Assembly: GCA_964516765.1 (NCBI GenBank)
Contig: CAZEWZ010000026.1
Coordinates: 1-20,457, forward strand
Length of the DNA: 20,457 bases
From: CAZEWZ01 sp964516765
GTDB taxonomy: Bacteria > Bacteroidota > Bacteroidia > Flavobacteriales > UBA7430
Direction of reading: 5' to 3'
The notes below the pieces were generated by a model. That model was not told where the DNA came from. It saw nothing but the letters and a program-made list of their open reading frames with translations, and searched no databases. Shown here piece by piece: positions 8,442 through 15,847 of the stretch (position 1 is its first letter; each line of letters starts with the position of its first letter). The translations under genes were made by a program, and so were the position numbers.

Positions 8442-9680
8442 CTAATCAATTTTATAAATAGTCAATCCACTCCTAAGCTTGGGTTCAATATAAGTGCTTT
8501 TGGGTGGCATGTTCTTATTTTGATCAGCGACTTCTTTTAGCTGTGAAAATGCTATGGGTTTTAACGCAAAGGCAAGTCGAAAATCTCTAATATCTACAGC
8601 ATTTTGGAGTCCCATCAAGCCTTTTTTTCCATCCATAAAATCAATCCTTTTGTCGTTTCTAATATCTTTTATACCAAGTATAGGTCCCAGAATGTTTTTA
8701 GTCAAAATAGTAGGGTCTAAACTATCTACACAGTGCAATGAATTAAAAGTATTTTTTCTTGCTTTCAGGCGGTACCAAAAACCATCTAAGTACATACATA
8801 TTTCATCTTTTCCAGATGGCTTTTGAGCTTTTGCTAACTTATAAATATGATACACAGAATTAACCTGGGATAAAAAATCTTCAACTGACAAACCGTTCAA
8901 ATCTTTTAGGAGACGATTAAAATCATAAATACGCATTTGATCATCATCTATTAAAAAGGACATGAAATAATTAAATGGAGAATCTTTATGAGCGTCGGCA
9001 TCAGTGATTCTATTTTGTTTGCATAACATAGCAGAAGAGGCGATTCTATGATGTCCATCGGCAATGTAAAGACTATCTAAAGAACCAAATAGGTATGTGA
9101 TTTCTTGAATATCTAAGGAATCATCTATCAACCATAAATTATGTAGTACCATGTTTGTGGTGGTAAACTCATATTCGGGACGAGTAGAAGTATAAGATTT
9201 GATGATTTCGTCAATACGAGGTACTTTAGGATAAGCTAATAATACGGGTTCTGCATTGAACCCAGAATACTTGAGGTAATCCGAAAACATGGCTTCCCTT
9301 TTTTCAATAGTTTGCTCATGGGCTTTAATTTTTTCATTTATGTAATCGTCAACTGCAGTAGCAGCAATAATTCCCACATACTTATTCTCTGAAGTAATTT
9401 GCTGATAAATATAAAATACAGGCTTTTCATCTTGTACAAGAATCTCTTGATGCATAAAAGAGTGGAACTTCTCGCGAACCATTTTATACTTCTCAGGTCC
9501 AGAGACGATAGGTATTTTTAGAGAGTATTCTGGATTAATCACATGAAGAAAGGTGAATGGATTATTCATCAACTTTTCCCTCAATGTACTTTCGCAATAA
9601 GAAAGATAGGACCTGGAAGCCACGAGATTTGCTTTATCTCTTTTGGGTCTAATCGCCTTAAATGGTTTCACTTCAATCAT
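8442..9680 (-). CDS. DUF1015 family protein (possible ParB/SerK-like fold)
   Basis: The chosen ATG at 9680 gives 412 residues starting MIEVKPFKAIRPKRDK, the usual beginning of DUF1015 proteins. The frame stays open to an ATG at 9737, but that codon sits inside the rplS terminator hairpin and would add a phenylalanine-rich leader unlike the family, so I rejected it. The family signature DGHHR is at 208-212, within LYIADGHHRIASSAM, and a KAHEQTIEKRE helix precedes it. The DGHHR motif resembles the nucleotide-handling motif of ParB/Srx-fold free serine kinases (SerK, SbnI); that link, and hence a kinase role, is inference. Homologues in this phylum are often found near serine biosynthesis genes, but none is visible here. 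yggS follows in the same direction. Confidence 0.8.
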   Translation of the reverse strand: MIEVKPFKAIRPKRDKANLVASRSYLSYCESTLREKLMNNPFTFLHVINPEYSLKIPIVSGPEKYKMVREKFHSFMHQEILVQDEKPVFYIYQQITSENKYVGIIAATAVDDYINEKIKAHEQTIEKREAMFSDYLKYSGFNAEPVLLAYPKVPRIDEIIKSYTSTRPEYEFTTTNMVLHNLWLIDDSLDIQEITYLFGSLDSLYIADGHHRIASSAMLCKQNRITDADAHKDSPFNYFMSFLIDDDQMRIYDFNRLLKDLNGLSVEDFLSQVNSVYHIYKLAKAQKPSGKDEICMYLDGFWYRLKARKNTFNSLHCVDSLDPTILTKNILGPILGIKDIRNDKRIDFMDGKKGLMGLQNAVDIRDFRLAFALKPIAFSQLKEVADQNKNMPPKSTYIEPKLRSGLTIYKID

Positions 9681-9723
9681 AAGAAACATTTTAAATAAAA
9701 ATATAAAATGATGAATGGATGGC

Positions 9724-9749
9724 AAAAAAAAAGACACCTAAAGGTGTCT
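9724..9749 (-). terminator. intrinsic terminator of rplS
   Basis: A perfect 7-bp stem (AGACACC / GGTGTCT, 9732-9749) with a 4-base loop is followed, on the minus strand, by eight T residues (9731 down to 9724). It begins 24 bases after the rplS stop codon. This is the best terminator in the window. It separates the trmD-rplS unit from the DUF1015-yggS unit. Confidence 0.85.
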
Positions 9750-9773
9750 AATATTATTAATGAGTTAAATAAA

Positions 9774-10124
9774 TTACACCCGTCTTTCTTTGATTCGTGC
9801 CTTCTTGCCAGTAAGTTCTCTTAGATAGAAAATTCTCGCTCTTCTAACCAAACCTTTCTTGTTGACCTCAATCTTCTCAAGGATAGGAGAATTGACAGGA
9901 AATATTCTCTCTACTCCAACGCTGTTCGCTCCAATTTTACGTATCGTAAAAGTCTCTGTTATGCCAGATCCACGTCTTTGAATAACAACTCCTTTAAAAA
10001 ATTGTGTACGCTCCTTCTCGCCCTCTTTAATTTTATAAAATACTGTTACTGTATCACCAGCACCAAACTTAGGGAAATCATTTTTGGGAACAAATTCGTC
10101 TTGTACAAATTTAACTAAATCCAT
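9774..10124 (-). CDS. rplS: 50S ribosomal protein L19
   Basis: L19 sits at the interface of the 30S and 50S subunits. The 116-residue product has the usual length and the family pattern: FGAGDTVTV near 21-29, then K-E-G-x-K-E-R-T-Q-F-F-K-G-V-V-I, R-R-G-S-G at about 51-55, FTIRKI, VERIFPVNSP near 72-81, and the C-terminal RRARIFYLREL followed by a basic tail. The order trmD then rplS is the classical ribosomal arrangement, here with a 170-base gap that holds a candidate leader stem-loop and an AT-rich hairpin. An intrinsic terminator follows the gene. Confidence 0.98.
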   Translation of the reverse strand: MDLVKFVQDEFVPKNDFPKFGAGDTVTVFYKIKEGEKERTQFFKGVVIQRRGSGITETFTIRKIGANSVGVERIFPVNSPILEKIEVNKKGLVRRARIFYLRELTGKKARIKERRV

Positions 10125-10143
10125 TTATTTATTTTTTTAAACA

Positions 10144-10173
10144 TCAACATTCACAGTTCGTGTCAGCGGTTGA
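10144..10173 (-). promoter_or_regulatory. candidate L19 mRNA leader stem-loop
   Basis: Nineteen bases before the rplS ATG, the minus strand can fold into a two-part hairpin: an outer 5-bp stem (TCAAC / GTTGA), an asymmetric internal loop (6 and 3 bases), an inner 3-bp stem (CAC / GTG) and a 5-base loop. The segment is clearly more GC-rich than the surrounding gap. An L19-binding leader motif has, as I recall, been described for Flavobacteria; I cannot check a match. Position and shape fit autogenous control of rplS. Confidence 0.4.
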
Positions 10174-10245
10174 GTAGTTATATTTTAAGCATGCAATATT
10201 ACGAAATAAAACTTTACAATCGATATTAATTAATAACAAAATAGT

Positions 10246-10272
10246 CAATTATAAATTATATATTAATAATTG
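10246..10272 (-). promoter_or_regulatory. AT-rich hairpin between trmD and rplS
   Basis: CAATTAT (10246-10252) pairs with ATAATTG (10266-10272); after one mismatch three further pairs form, closing a 5-base loop. The minus-strand continuation has only a short T-run (ACTATTTTGT). It lies 23 bases after the trmD stop and could be a weak terminator, an mRNA processing or stability element, or the start of the rplS leader. Confidence 0.25.
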
Positions 10273-10294
10273 ATGCATTGAGTCAGTTAAAAAA

Positions 10295-10984
10295 CTAGTT
10301 TTCTCCATTTTCTCTGAATAAATCTGGTCTCAACTTGGCAGTTATTTTAAAAGCTTGCTCTTGACGCCAATTTTCGATATTTTTGAAATGTCCAGAGAGT
10401 AAAACTCCTGGAACATGAAGGCCTCTCCACTCTGCAGGCCTAGTGAAGACTGGGGCTGCGAGTATTCCATCTTGAAAGGAATCAGTTAACGCAGATGTTT
10501 CGTCTCCCAGAACCCCAGGAAGCAATCTAATAATAGCATCACAGATCATTGCGGCTGGGAGCTCTCCCCCAGAAAGAACAAAATCTCCAATAGACAATTC
10601 TCTGGTAATATAATGATCTCGAATTCTTTGATCTATGCCCTTGTAATGTCCACAAAGAATAATAATATTAGTATAAGTAGATAATTTATTAGCAATTGTT
10701 TGATCAAATTGTGTAGCATCAGGAGTCATATAAATGATTTCATCGTAGGAACGCTGTTCTAGTAAATGATCAAAAACTGCTGCAATTGGTTGAATAGATA
10801 AAACCATACCGGCACCCCCACCAAATTGGGTATCATCTACTCGCTTGTGCTTATCTTTGGAATATTCTCGTAATTGATGGAAAACTACTTCAACCAATTT
10901 TTTATCAGTTGCACGTTTTAAAATAGAGGAGGCAAAAGGACTTTCCAATAGTTCAGGATGAAGTGTTACAATATCTATTCTCAT
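10295..10984 (-). CDS. trmD: tRNA (guanine-N1-)-methyltransferase TrmD
   Basis: TrmD uses S-adenosylmethionine to methylate G37, next to the anticodon, in tRNAs that have G at position 36. This prevents +1 frameshifting. The 229 residues include the knotted SPOUT features: GGGAGMV at 55-61, CGHYKGIDQR at 111-120, SIGDFVLSGGELPA at 131-144, and FTRPAEWRG at 180-188. Asp168 in LTDSFQDG corresponds to the catalytic aspartate of the family. VLLSGHF leads into the C-terminal tRNA-binding helices. It is upstream of rplS on the same strand and has a -7-like box 4 bases before the ATG. Length and motifs are normal. Confidence 0.98.
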   Translation of the reverse strand: MRIDIVTLHPELLESPFASSILKRATDKKLVEVVFHQLREYSKDKHKRVDDTQFGGGAGMVLSIQPIAAVFDHLLEQRSYDEIIYMTPDATQFDQTIANKLSTYTNIIILCGHYKGIDQRIRDHYITRELSIGDFVLSGGELPAAMICDAIIRLLPGVLGDETSALTDSFQDGILAAPVFTRPAEWRGLHVPGVLLSGHFKNIENWRQEQAFKITAKLRPDLFRENGEN

Positions 10985-10988
10985 AAAT

Positions 10989-10996
10989 CAAAAATA
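10989..10996 (-). promoter_or_regulatory. candidate -7 promoter box for trmD
   Basis: On the minus strand TATTTTTG matches TAnnTTTG and ends 4 bases before the trmD ATG. If it is used, transcription would start at or just inside the start codon, giving an almost leaderless message. Such closeness also makes a chance match possible. Confidence 0.25.
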
Positions 10997-11041
10997 CACA
11001 TATTAATTTAGTATTTTAAATTTCATATCCCTATAAATTCG

Positions 11042-11100
11042 CACTCTTTAAATTTATTTTTGAGCTAAAAATAGGTGCTGACAACTTGTCATAAAGAGTG
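11042..11100. repeat. nested inverted repeats able to form a three-way junction
   Basis: The arm CACTCTTTA (11042-11050) is perfectly complementary to TAAAGAGTG (11092-11100). Between the arms lie a 7-bp hairpin (TATTTTT / AAAAATA, 11055-11073, 5-base loop) and a near-continuous palindrome TGACAA-C-TTGTCA (11079-11091). Folded as RNA or cruciform DNA this makes a closing stem with two inner stem-loops. It could be a regulatory RNA domain or a cluster of protein-binding sites; the strand is not determined. Confidence 0.4.
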
Positions 11101-11138
11101 TTTAAATAGTTGTAATTCAGAACTTTAAACACATTTTT
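11098..11138 (+). terminator. terminator-like hairpin with no upstream gene
   Basis: GTGTTTAAA (11098-11106) pairs perfectly with TTTAAACAC (11124-11132). Inside, GTT and AAC (11109-11111 and 11121-11123) add three pairs after a 2-base bulge. Five T residues follow at 11134-11138 on the plus strand. The stem is AT-rich, so strength is uncertain. The gene to the left is on the minus strand, so only an unannotated plus-strand transcript could end here. Confidence 0.4.
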
Positions 11139-11168
11139 GTAAAGTTTTAATTAATACTATTTAGATAT

Positions 11169-11191
11169 TAAAATTTATATCATAAATTTTA
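11169..11191. repeat. perfect 10-bp AT hairpin
   Basis: TAAAATTTAT (11169-11178) is the exact reverse complement of ATAAATTTTA (11182-11191), with a 3-base loop. All pairs are A-T. It lies about 150 bases before the nitronate monooxygenase-like gene and could be a regulator site, or a chance product of AT-rich sequence. Confidence 0.35.
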
Positions 11192-11338
11192 TATAATTAC
11201 ATAAGATATACTTTAAATGTCAAAAAATAAAACCTTAAGCACATTGTATTTACATTAAAAATGAAAACAAAAAGACTTAAATTTACAATCAATCTTTTGT
11301 TTAAAAAGGCTATTTTTTTAATTCACCTATTTTAGAAA

Positions 11339-12313
11339 ATGAAAAATAATATCAATACCCGAGCTACTCTTTGTGATTTATTAGAAATCAAATACCCCGT
11401 CATCATGGCCCCCATGTTTTTGGTTTCTAATCAAGATATGCTTATTTCAGCAAATGAATCAGGTATTACGGGATGTATACCTGCACTAAACTTTCGTACG
11501 GATATGGAATTTAGAGAGGCTATTTCGAATATTAGATTCAGAAGTAAAGGACCCATTGGTGTCAATCTGATTGTAAATAAATCAAACATTAAATTTCAAC
11601 AGCAATTAAACAGTTGCGTAGAGCTTGAGGTAGACTATATTATCACCTCATTAGGTAGTCCTGAAAAAACCATTAAAGCTTGTAAGCCCGCAGGTATAAA
11701 AGTCTTCTGTGATGTGGTAGATGTACTCTATGCAAAAAAGGTAGAAGCGCTTGGTTGTGATGCTCTTATTGCGGTCAACAAAGAAGCAGGTGGTCATTGT
11801 GGTCAAATGCCCGCGAGCGAACTCATTCCATTACTGGTCAAAGAATGTGATATTCCAGTGATTTCCGCAGGAGGTGTTTCTAATGGAGTTCAAATGAAAA
11901 AAATGATACAACTCGGAGCTTGTGGCATCTCCATGGGAAGTCCATTCATAGCTACAGATGAATCAAAAGTATCTTCTGCTTATAAGCAGGCCATAGTAGA
12001 TTATGGAGCAAAAGATATTGTTTTAACCGAAAAGCTTTCAGGTTCTCCCTGTACTGTTATAAATACTCCATATGTTCAAAAAGTTGGAACCAAGAGAAAC
12101 ATCATAGAAACACTCTTAAGCAAGAATAAAAAACTGAAAAAGTTTATAAAAATGCTCACCTGGTATAAAGGAACAAAAAAACTTGAGAAAGCGGCGTTCA
12201 ACACTACATATGATTCCGTTTGGTGTGCGGGACCTTCAATTGAGGGAGTGAAGAATATTCTTCCAATAAAAAAAGTTGTCGAAAATCTCATCAATGAATA
12301 TCAGGCGGTATAA
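11339..12313 (+). CDS. nitronate monooxygenase family FMN-dependent oxidoreductase
   Basis: The 324-residue cytoplasmic protein has the flavin barrel of the nitronate monooxygenase (2-nitropropane dioxygenase)/FabK group. IKYPVIMAPMFLVS at 17-30 forms the first strand and FMN contact, GVNLIVN is at 74-80, and EAGGHCG at 149-155 supplies the probable catalytic His153. ISAGGVSNG at 175-183 and GISMGSPF at 196-203 make the phosphate-binding loops. Members oxidise alkyl nitronates such as propionate 3-nitronate, while close relatives are enoyl-ACP reductases, so the substrate is not certain. The C-terminal lysine-rich segment (about 262-284) is followed by a conserved-looking W-C-A-G-P. A small unknown gene follows 15 bases later and is likely co-transcribed. 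The long upstream gap is rich in inverted repeats. Confidence 0.85.
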   Translation: MKNNINTRATLCDLLEIKYPVIMAPMFLVSNQDMLISANESGITGCIPALNFRTDMEFREAISNIRFRSKGPIGVNLIVNKSNIKFQQQLNSCVELEVDYIITSLGSPEKTIKACKPAGIKVFCDVVDVLYAKKVEALGCDALIAVNKEAGGHCGQMPASELIPLLVKECDIPVISAGGVSNGVQMKKMIQLGACGISMGSPFIATDESKVSSAYKQAIVDYGAKDIVLTEKLSGSPCTVINTPYVQKVGTKRNIIETLLSKNKKLKKFIKMLTWYKGTKKLEKAAFNTTYDSVWCAGPSIEGVKNILPIKKVVENLINEYQAV

Positions 12314-12328
12314 GTAAAATTATTTTTA

Positions 12329-12679
12329 ATGAAAAAAATACAGCCATTAAAAGGAGAACAATTTTTCAAGGAAGTTCTTAAATGTTTTAATTTGGACTGC
12401 TTCACAGCCATAACTAGTATGAATATGTTATTGGTAGTTCATCAAGAGTGGCAGAATTTTCTAATTAAAACAACTGAGTTTGGCATACTCAAAGATATTG
12501 AAAATATGGACTTCTTTGTTTGCAAAACATCCAAAACAGGTATTGCCTTTAAGGGAGATCTCACATCAGAAGAGAAAGAACAATTGCTCCGTCTACAAAA
12601 GTCTTATAAAGACTATTATGAACTTAATATAAATGTACAAGGAGATGTTCTAAATAAATTCTTTCCAGAGAATATATAA
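12329..12679 (+). CDS. small protein of unknown function
   Basis: I do not recognise this 116-residue protein. It has no signal peptide or membrane segment. The sequence looks like a compact alpha/beta domain: a basic start (MKKIQPLKGEQFFKEV), a central hydrophobic part with MNMLLVVHQEW, a strand MDFFVCKTSKTGIAFKG, and a glutamate- and lysine-rich helix (about 74-93). Cysteines at 19, 24 and 65 do not form a metal motif. The gene begins 15 bases after the nitronate monooxygenase-like gene, so it is probably in the same transcript. A -7 box after it suggests the next gene has its own promoter. Confidence 0.6.
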   Translation: MKKIQPLKGEQFFKEVLKCFNLDCFTAITSMNMLLVVHQEWQNFLIKTTEFGILKDIENMDFFVCKTSKTGIAFKGDLTSEEKEQLLRLQKSYKDYYELNINVQGDVLNKFFPENI

Positions 12680-12694
12680 TTTATTGAAATAAAT

Positions 12695-12702
12695 TAAATT
12701 TG
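12695..12702 (+). promoter_or_regulatory. candidate -7 promoter box for the DUF5916-lolD run
   Basis: TAAATTTG matches TAnnTTTG exactly and ends 17 bases before the ATG at 12720. A good -33 TTG at the expected spacing is lacking. Confidence 0.4.
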
Positions 12703-12719
12703 CGGCTCGAATAAATTTT

Positions 12720-15173
12720 ATGAAAAAAATATTTCTTCTGCCATTCCTTCTTTTTTCCTTTATCGGATTTACCCAAACTATACACAAGCAAGTGGATGCC
12801 CTTAGAACGGTTTATGAGCCTATAATTGATGGATATCTTGACCCGGAAATATGGACTTTAGCTCCAAAAGCTCTTAATTGGACTCAAAAAAATCCAATTA
12901 ATGGTGACCCAGAAAGAAATAATCAAAAATCTGAGGTGCAATTTTTATTCAATGATAGATCGCTATTCGTTGGAGCCCAGTTTTATGATTCTAAACCTGA
13001 CAGTATCCTAACCGAATTTAGTTTGAGAGATGAAACGAACAAAAACTGTGACTGGTTTGGAATTTGGATATCCCCTTACAACGATGCTCAAAATAACTTT
13101 ATGTTCGCCATTACTGCTGCTGGAGTTCAACTTGATGCAAGATCTACTGGTGAAGATTTTGACTACAATTGGGATGCAGTATGGACAAGTGAGGTTAAGA
13201 TAAATAAACTTGGATGGTCTGTAGAATTAGAAATTCCCTACTCTGCTATTAGAATCCCAAATAACGAAACACAAGTGTGGGGTATTAATATGTCCAGAGA
13301 GATTCGCCGAACAAGAGAACAATATACCTGGAATCCTGTTGATATTTCCATTTCAAACGAAAGTTCCCAGGCTGGCGTTCTAAAAGGAATAAATGACATT
13401 GACCACCCGCTAAGACTATCAATCATGCCATACTTATCTAGTTATTTAGACTTTTTTGAATCCGATAGAACTAGTCAAACAAACGGAGGCTTGGATTTAA
13501 AATATGGAATCAACGAGAGTTTTACGCTAGACATGACATTGGTTCCAGATTTTGGTCAAACCGTTTTTGATGATCAGATATTAAACGTGGGGCCTTTTGA
13601 AATTCAGTTTAATGAAAATCGAAGTTTCTTCACCGAGGGAACTGAATTATTCAATAAAGGAGAATTGTTTTATTCTAGGAGAATCGGTGATCGTCCTGGA
13701 GGCGAAGCCCAATTAAATGAAAATGAAGCTCTTAGAGAATCGCCAGCCAATGTACAATTAATCAATGCCTCTAAAATTTCTGGTCGAAATTCGAAGGGTT
13801 TAGGTATAGGATTTTTTAATGCCTTAACAAGTGATACCTACGCACTTGTAGAAGACACTCTGACTGGAAATACTCGAAATGAAATGATTGAACCCTTGAG
13901 TAATTACAATGTATTGGTATTAGATCAAGTACTAAAAAACAACTCTTACATCACATTCACAAATACAAATGTGAGAAGAGAGGGAGAAAAAAACGACGCT
14001 AATGTAGAAATGCTTCAGATCCAAATCGGAACCAAAGAAAACTCGTACCGTTTATATGGAGATATAGCATTTAGCCACACGTATGATATGGAATCTAGAT
14101 CTGAAGGCTTTGCCTCACAGTTATTCATTGAAAAATCTAGCGGAAATTTTAGATTTTTTGCTGAGCAGAATATCGAAAGTAAATCCTATGATATTAATGA
14201 CTTAGGTTTCAATTACAATAACAATGAATTAAATCATTCAGCTGTATTCTCCTATAATATCTTCACTCCTATCGGAAATTTACGTAAAGCTAAACTTGAA
14301 TTAGGACTGTCAAATAATATGCTCTATCAACCTAATTTACTTACTAGTAGGTTAATTAATGCAGAACTTCGTTTACACAGCACTAATTTCTTCTCTTCAG
14401 GTATCAATCTTGAACACAGTATTGGTAAATCGTATGACTATTTTGAAGCTCGGACAAATGACCTGGAAAATGTATTTACTTTTGGCCCTGAGCTTAATTT
14501 ATATTGGTGGAATTCTACAGACTATAGGAATAGATTTGCTGGAGATTTAGGATTTGGATATGGAACCAATAATCAATTTGGTTATAAGGCTTATCAAATT
14601 AGGTGGTCTCCAAGATTTCGGGTGAACAACCATGTTTTTATAACCTATGTAATATCTTACAAAAACGAATTAAACAATGTCGGTCGCGCATTTGATTCAA
14701 ACTACAATAACCTTGAAGACGATCAAGAAAACATCCTCTTTAGTAAAAGAGATCGAAGAACAATTACCAATGTTTTTAGAGTTTCCAATGTAATCAACAA
14801 TAAAATTTCCTTTAATTTAAAACTCAGGCACTATTGGTCGACACTTCAGCATAAAAATTTTTATGGACTCGAAAATGGAGATATCACATACAACGATTTC
14901 TCAGTCAATGACTCTGGGGGAAACCCTCAATACAATATTAATTACAATACCTGGAATATAGACCTTAATTGCATCTGGCGTTTTGCGCCAGGAAGCGAGA
15001 TGAATCTTCAATGGAAAAACTTTATCAATACCATAGGGAACAATGCGAAATTAAATCTCCAGGAGAATTATCAGCTTCTTTTTAACGAATCTCAAGGAAA
15101 CAGTCTATCTTTGAAAGTGGTATATTTCTTAGATTATCAATATTTTAAACGATTAAAACTGATAGACAAATAA
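12720..15173 (+). CDS. outer-membrane DUF5916 protein with CBM9-like N-terminal domain
   Basis: The 817-residue protein starts with a Sec signal peptide (MKK followed by a hydrophobic core, probably cut near FTQ at 17-19). A CBM9-like domain follows at about 25-215, opening with P-I-I-D-G-Y-L-D-P-E-I-W. The rest is DUF5916, recognisable by LVPDFGQTVFDDQILNVGPF and then NENRSFFTEGTELF near 275-315. This part should form a large outer-membrane beta-barrel with alternating aromatic strands. CBM9 domains can bind sugars, so a role in carbohydrate capture or uptake is possible but unproven. No TonB-box or SusD partner is present. A lolD gene starts 2 bases after the stop. Family assignment firm, function open. 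Confidence 0.88.
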   Translation: MKKIFLLPFLLFSFIGFTQTIHKQVDALRTVYEPIIDGYLDPEIWTLAPKALNWTQKNPINGDPERNNQKSEVQFLFNDRSLFVGAQFYDSKPDSILTEFSLRDETNKNCDWFGIWISPYNDAQNNFMFAITAAGVQLDARSTGEDFDYNWDAVWTSEVKINKLGWSVELEIPYSAIRIPNNETQVWGINMSREIRRTREQYTWNPVDISISNESSQAGVLKGINDIDHPLRLSIMPYLSSYLDFFESDRTSQTNGGLDLKYGINESFTLDMTLVPDFGQTVFDDQILNVGPFEIQFNENRSFFTEGTELFNKGELFYSRRIGDRPGGEAQLNENEALRESPANVQLINASKISGRNSKGLGIGFFNALTSDTYALVEDTLTGNTRNEMIEPLSNYNVLVLDQVLKNNSYITFTNTNVRREGEKNDANVEMLQIQIGTKENSYRLYGDIAFSHTYDMESRSEGFASQLFIEKSSGNFRFFAEQNIESKSYDINDLGFNYNNNELNHSAVFSYNIFTPIGNLRKAKLELGLSNNMLYQPNLLTSRLINAELRLHSTNFFSSGINLEHSIGKSYDYFEARTNDLENVFTFGPELNLYWWNSTDYRNRFAGDLGFGYGTNNQFGYKAYQIRWSPRFRVNNHVFITYVISYKNELNNVGRAFDSNYNNLEDDQENILFSKRDRRTITNVFRVSNVINNKISFNLKLRHYWSTLQHKNFYGLENGDITYNDFSVNDSGGNPQYNINYNTWNIDLNCIWRFAPGSEMNLQWKNFINTIGNNAKLNLQENYQLLFNESQGNSLSLKVVYFLDYQYFKRLKLIDK

Positions 15174-15175
15174 AA

Positions 15176-15826
15176 ATGATTAGAGCTGAAAACATCCACA
15201 AAAGCTTCGGAACTATAGAAGTGCTTAGGGGAGTGTCGCTCTCCATAAAACAAGGAGAAATAGTCAGTATTATTGGAACCTCTGGTGCAGGAAAAACAAC
15301 TCTTCTACAAATTTTGGGTACCCTAAGCAAAGCTGACACTGGATCTATAAAGATTAACGATAAAAAAATCAACTCTTTATCAGAAGAAAATCTTTCAAAA
15401 TTTAGAAACCAAGAAATAGGATTTATCTTTCAATCTCACCATTTACTACCTGAATTTACCGCTCTAGAAAATGTTTGTATTCCGGCATGGATAAAAAAAG
15501 ATTCAAAAAAAATTACAGAAGAAAGAGCCATTGATATACTTACTAATTTAGGACTTTCAGAAAGACTAAACCACAAACCCATGGAGCTTTCTGGAGGGGA
15601 ACAGCAGAGAGTTGCTGTAGCTAGAGCTTTAATAAACAAACCATCAGTTATCTTTGCCGACGAACCTTCTGGAAACTTAGATACAGAATCCTCGAAAAAC
15701 CTTCATGAATTATTCTTCAAACTTCGAGATCTTTACGGGCAAACTTTTGTTATTGTAACACACAACAGATCGCTAGCCGAAATGAGCGATAGAATGATCG
15801 AAATAAAAGATGGAAAAATTATTTGA
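15176..15826 (+). CDS. lolD: LolD-like ABC transporter ATP-binding protein
   Basis: This is the ATPase subunit of a LolCDE/MacB-type transporter, which extracts lipoproteins from the inner membrane or drives mechanotransmission in the periplasm. The 216 residues contain every ABC motif: Walker A GTSGAGKTT at 34-42, Q-loop Gln86, signature LSGGEQQR at 138-145, Walker B VIFADEP at 158-164 with Glu163, and switch His196. The SHHLLPEFTALENV segment after the Q-loop is typical of the LolD/MacB group. The membrane subunit is not beside it; in this phylum a LolC/E-like gene is usually elsewhere. It starts 2 bases after the DUF5916 stop and is followed 21 bases later by the TIGR02757 gene. LolD is the most likely name, but another MacB-type partner cannot be excluded. 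Confidence 0.88.
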   Translation: MIRAENIHKSFGTIEVLRGVSLSIKQGEIVSIIGTSGAGKTTLLQILGTLSKADTGSIKINDKKINSLSEENLSKFRNQEIGFIFQSHHLLPEFTALENVCIPAWIKKDSKKITEERAIDILTNLGLSERLNHKPMELSGGEQQRVAVARALINKPSVIFADEPSGNLDTESSKNLHELFFKLRDLYGQTFVIVTHNRSLAEMSDRMIEIKDGKII

Positions 15827-15847
15827 AGCACAAAATTTCACATTAGA

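Larger units (their letters stand above)
10985..11338. other. 354-base divergent intergenic region rich in inverted repeats
   Basis: This gap between trmD and the nitronate monooxygenase-like gene holds no convincing gene. It is very AT-rich and contains several perfect inverted repeats: a 9-bp repeat enclosing a 7-bp hairpin and a 6-bp palindrome (11042-11100), a 9-bp hairpin followed by a T-run (11098-11138), and a 10-bp hairpin (11169-11191). A TATTTTTG box is at 11055-11062 on the plus strand. A 24-codon frame from ATG 11261 ends at TAG 11335, three bases before the next gene; it is probably chance. Confidence 0.7.

Noticed and set aside
9681..9737. N-terminal extension of the DUF1015 protein
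   Set aside because: The ATG lies in the rplS terminator hairpin and the added residues do not fit the family N-terminus.
11161..11338. Possible replication origin or CRISPR-like repeats in the AT-rich gap
   Set aside because: There is no repeated unit with regular spacers and no cluster of DnaA-box-like 9-mers; only inverted repeats are visible.
14359..14550. 63-codon plus-strand frame inside the DUF5916 gene
   Set aside because: It overlaps the conserved barrel frame and shows no independent coding signal.
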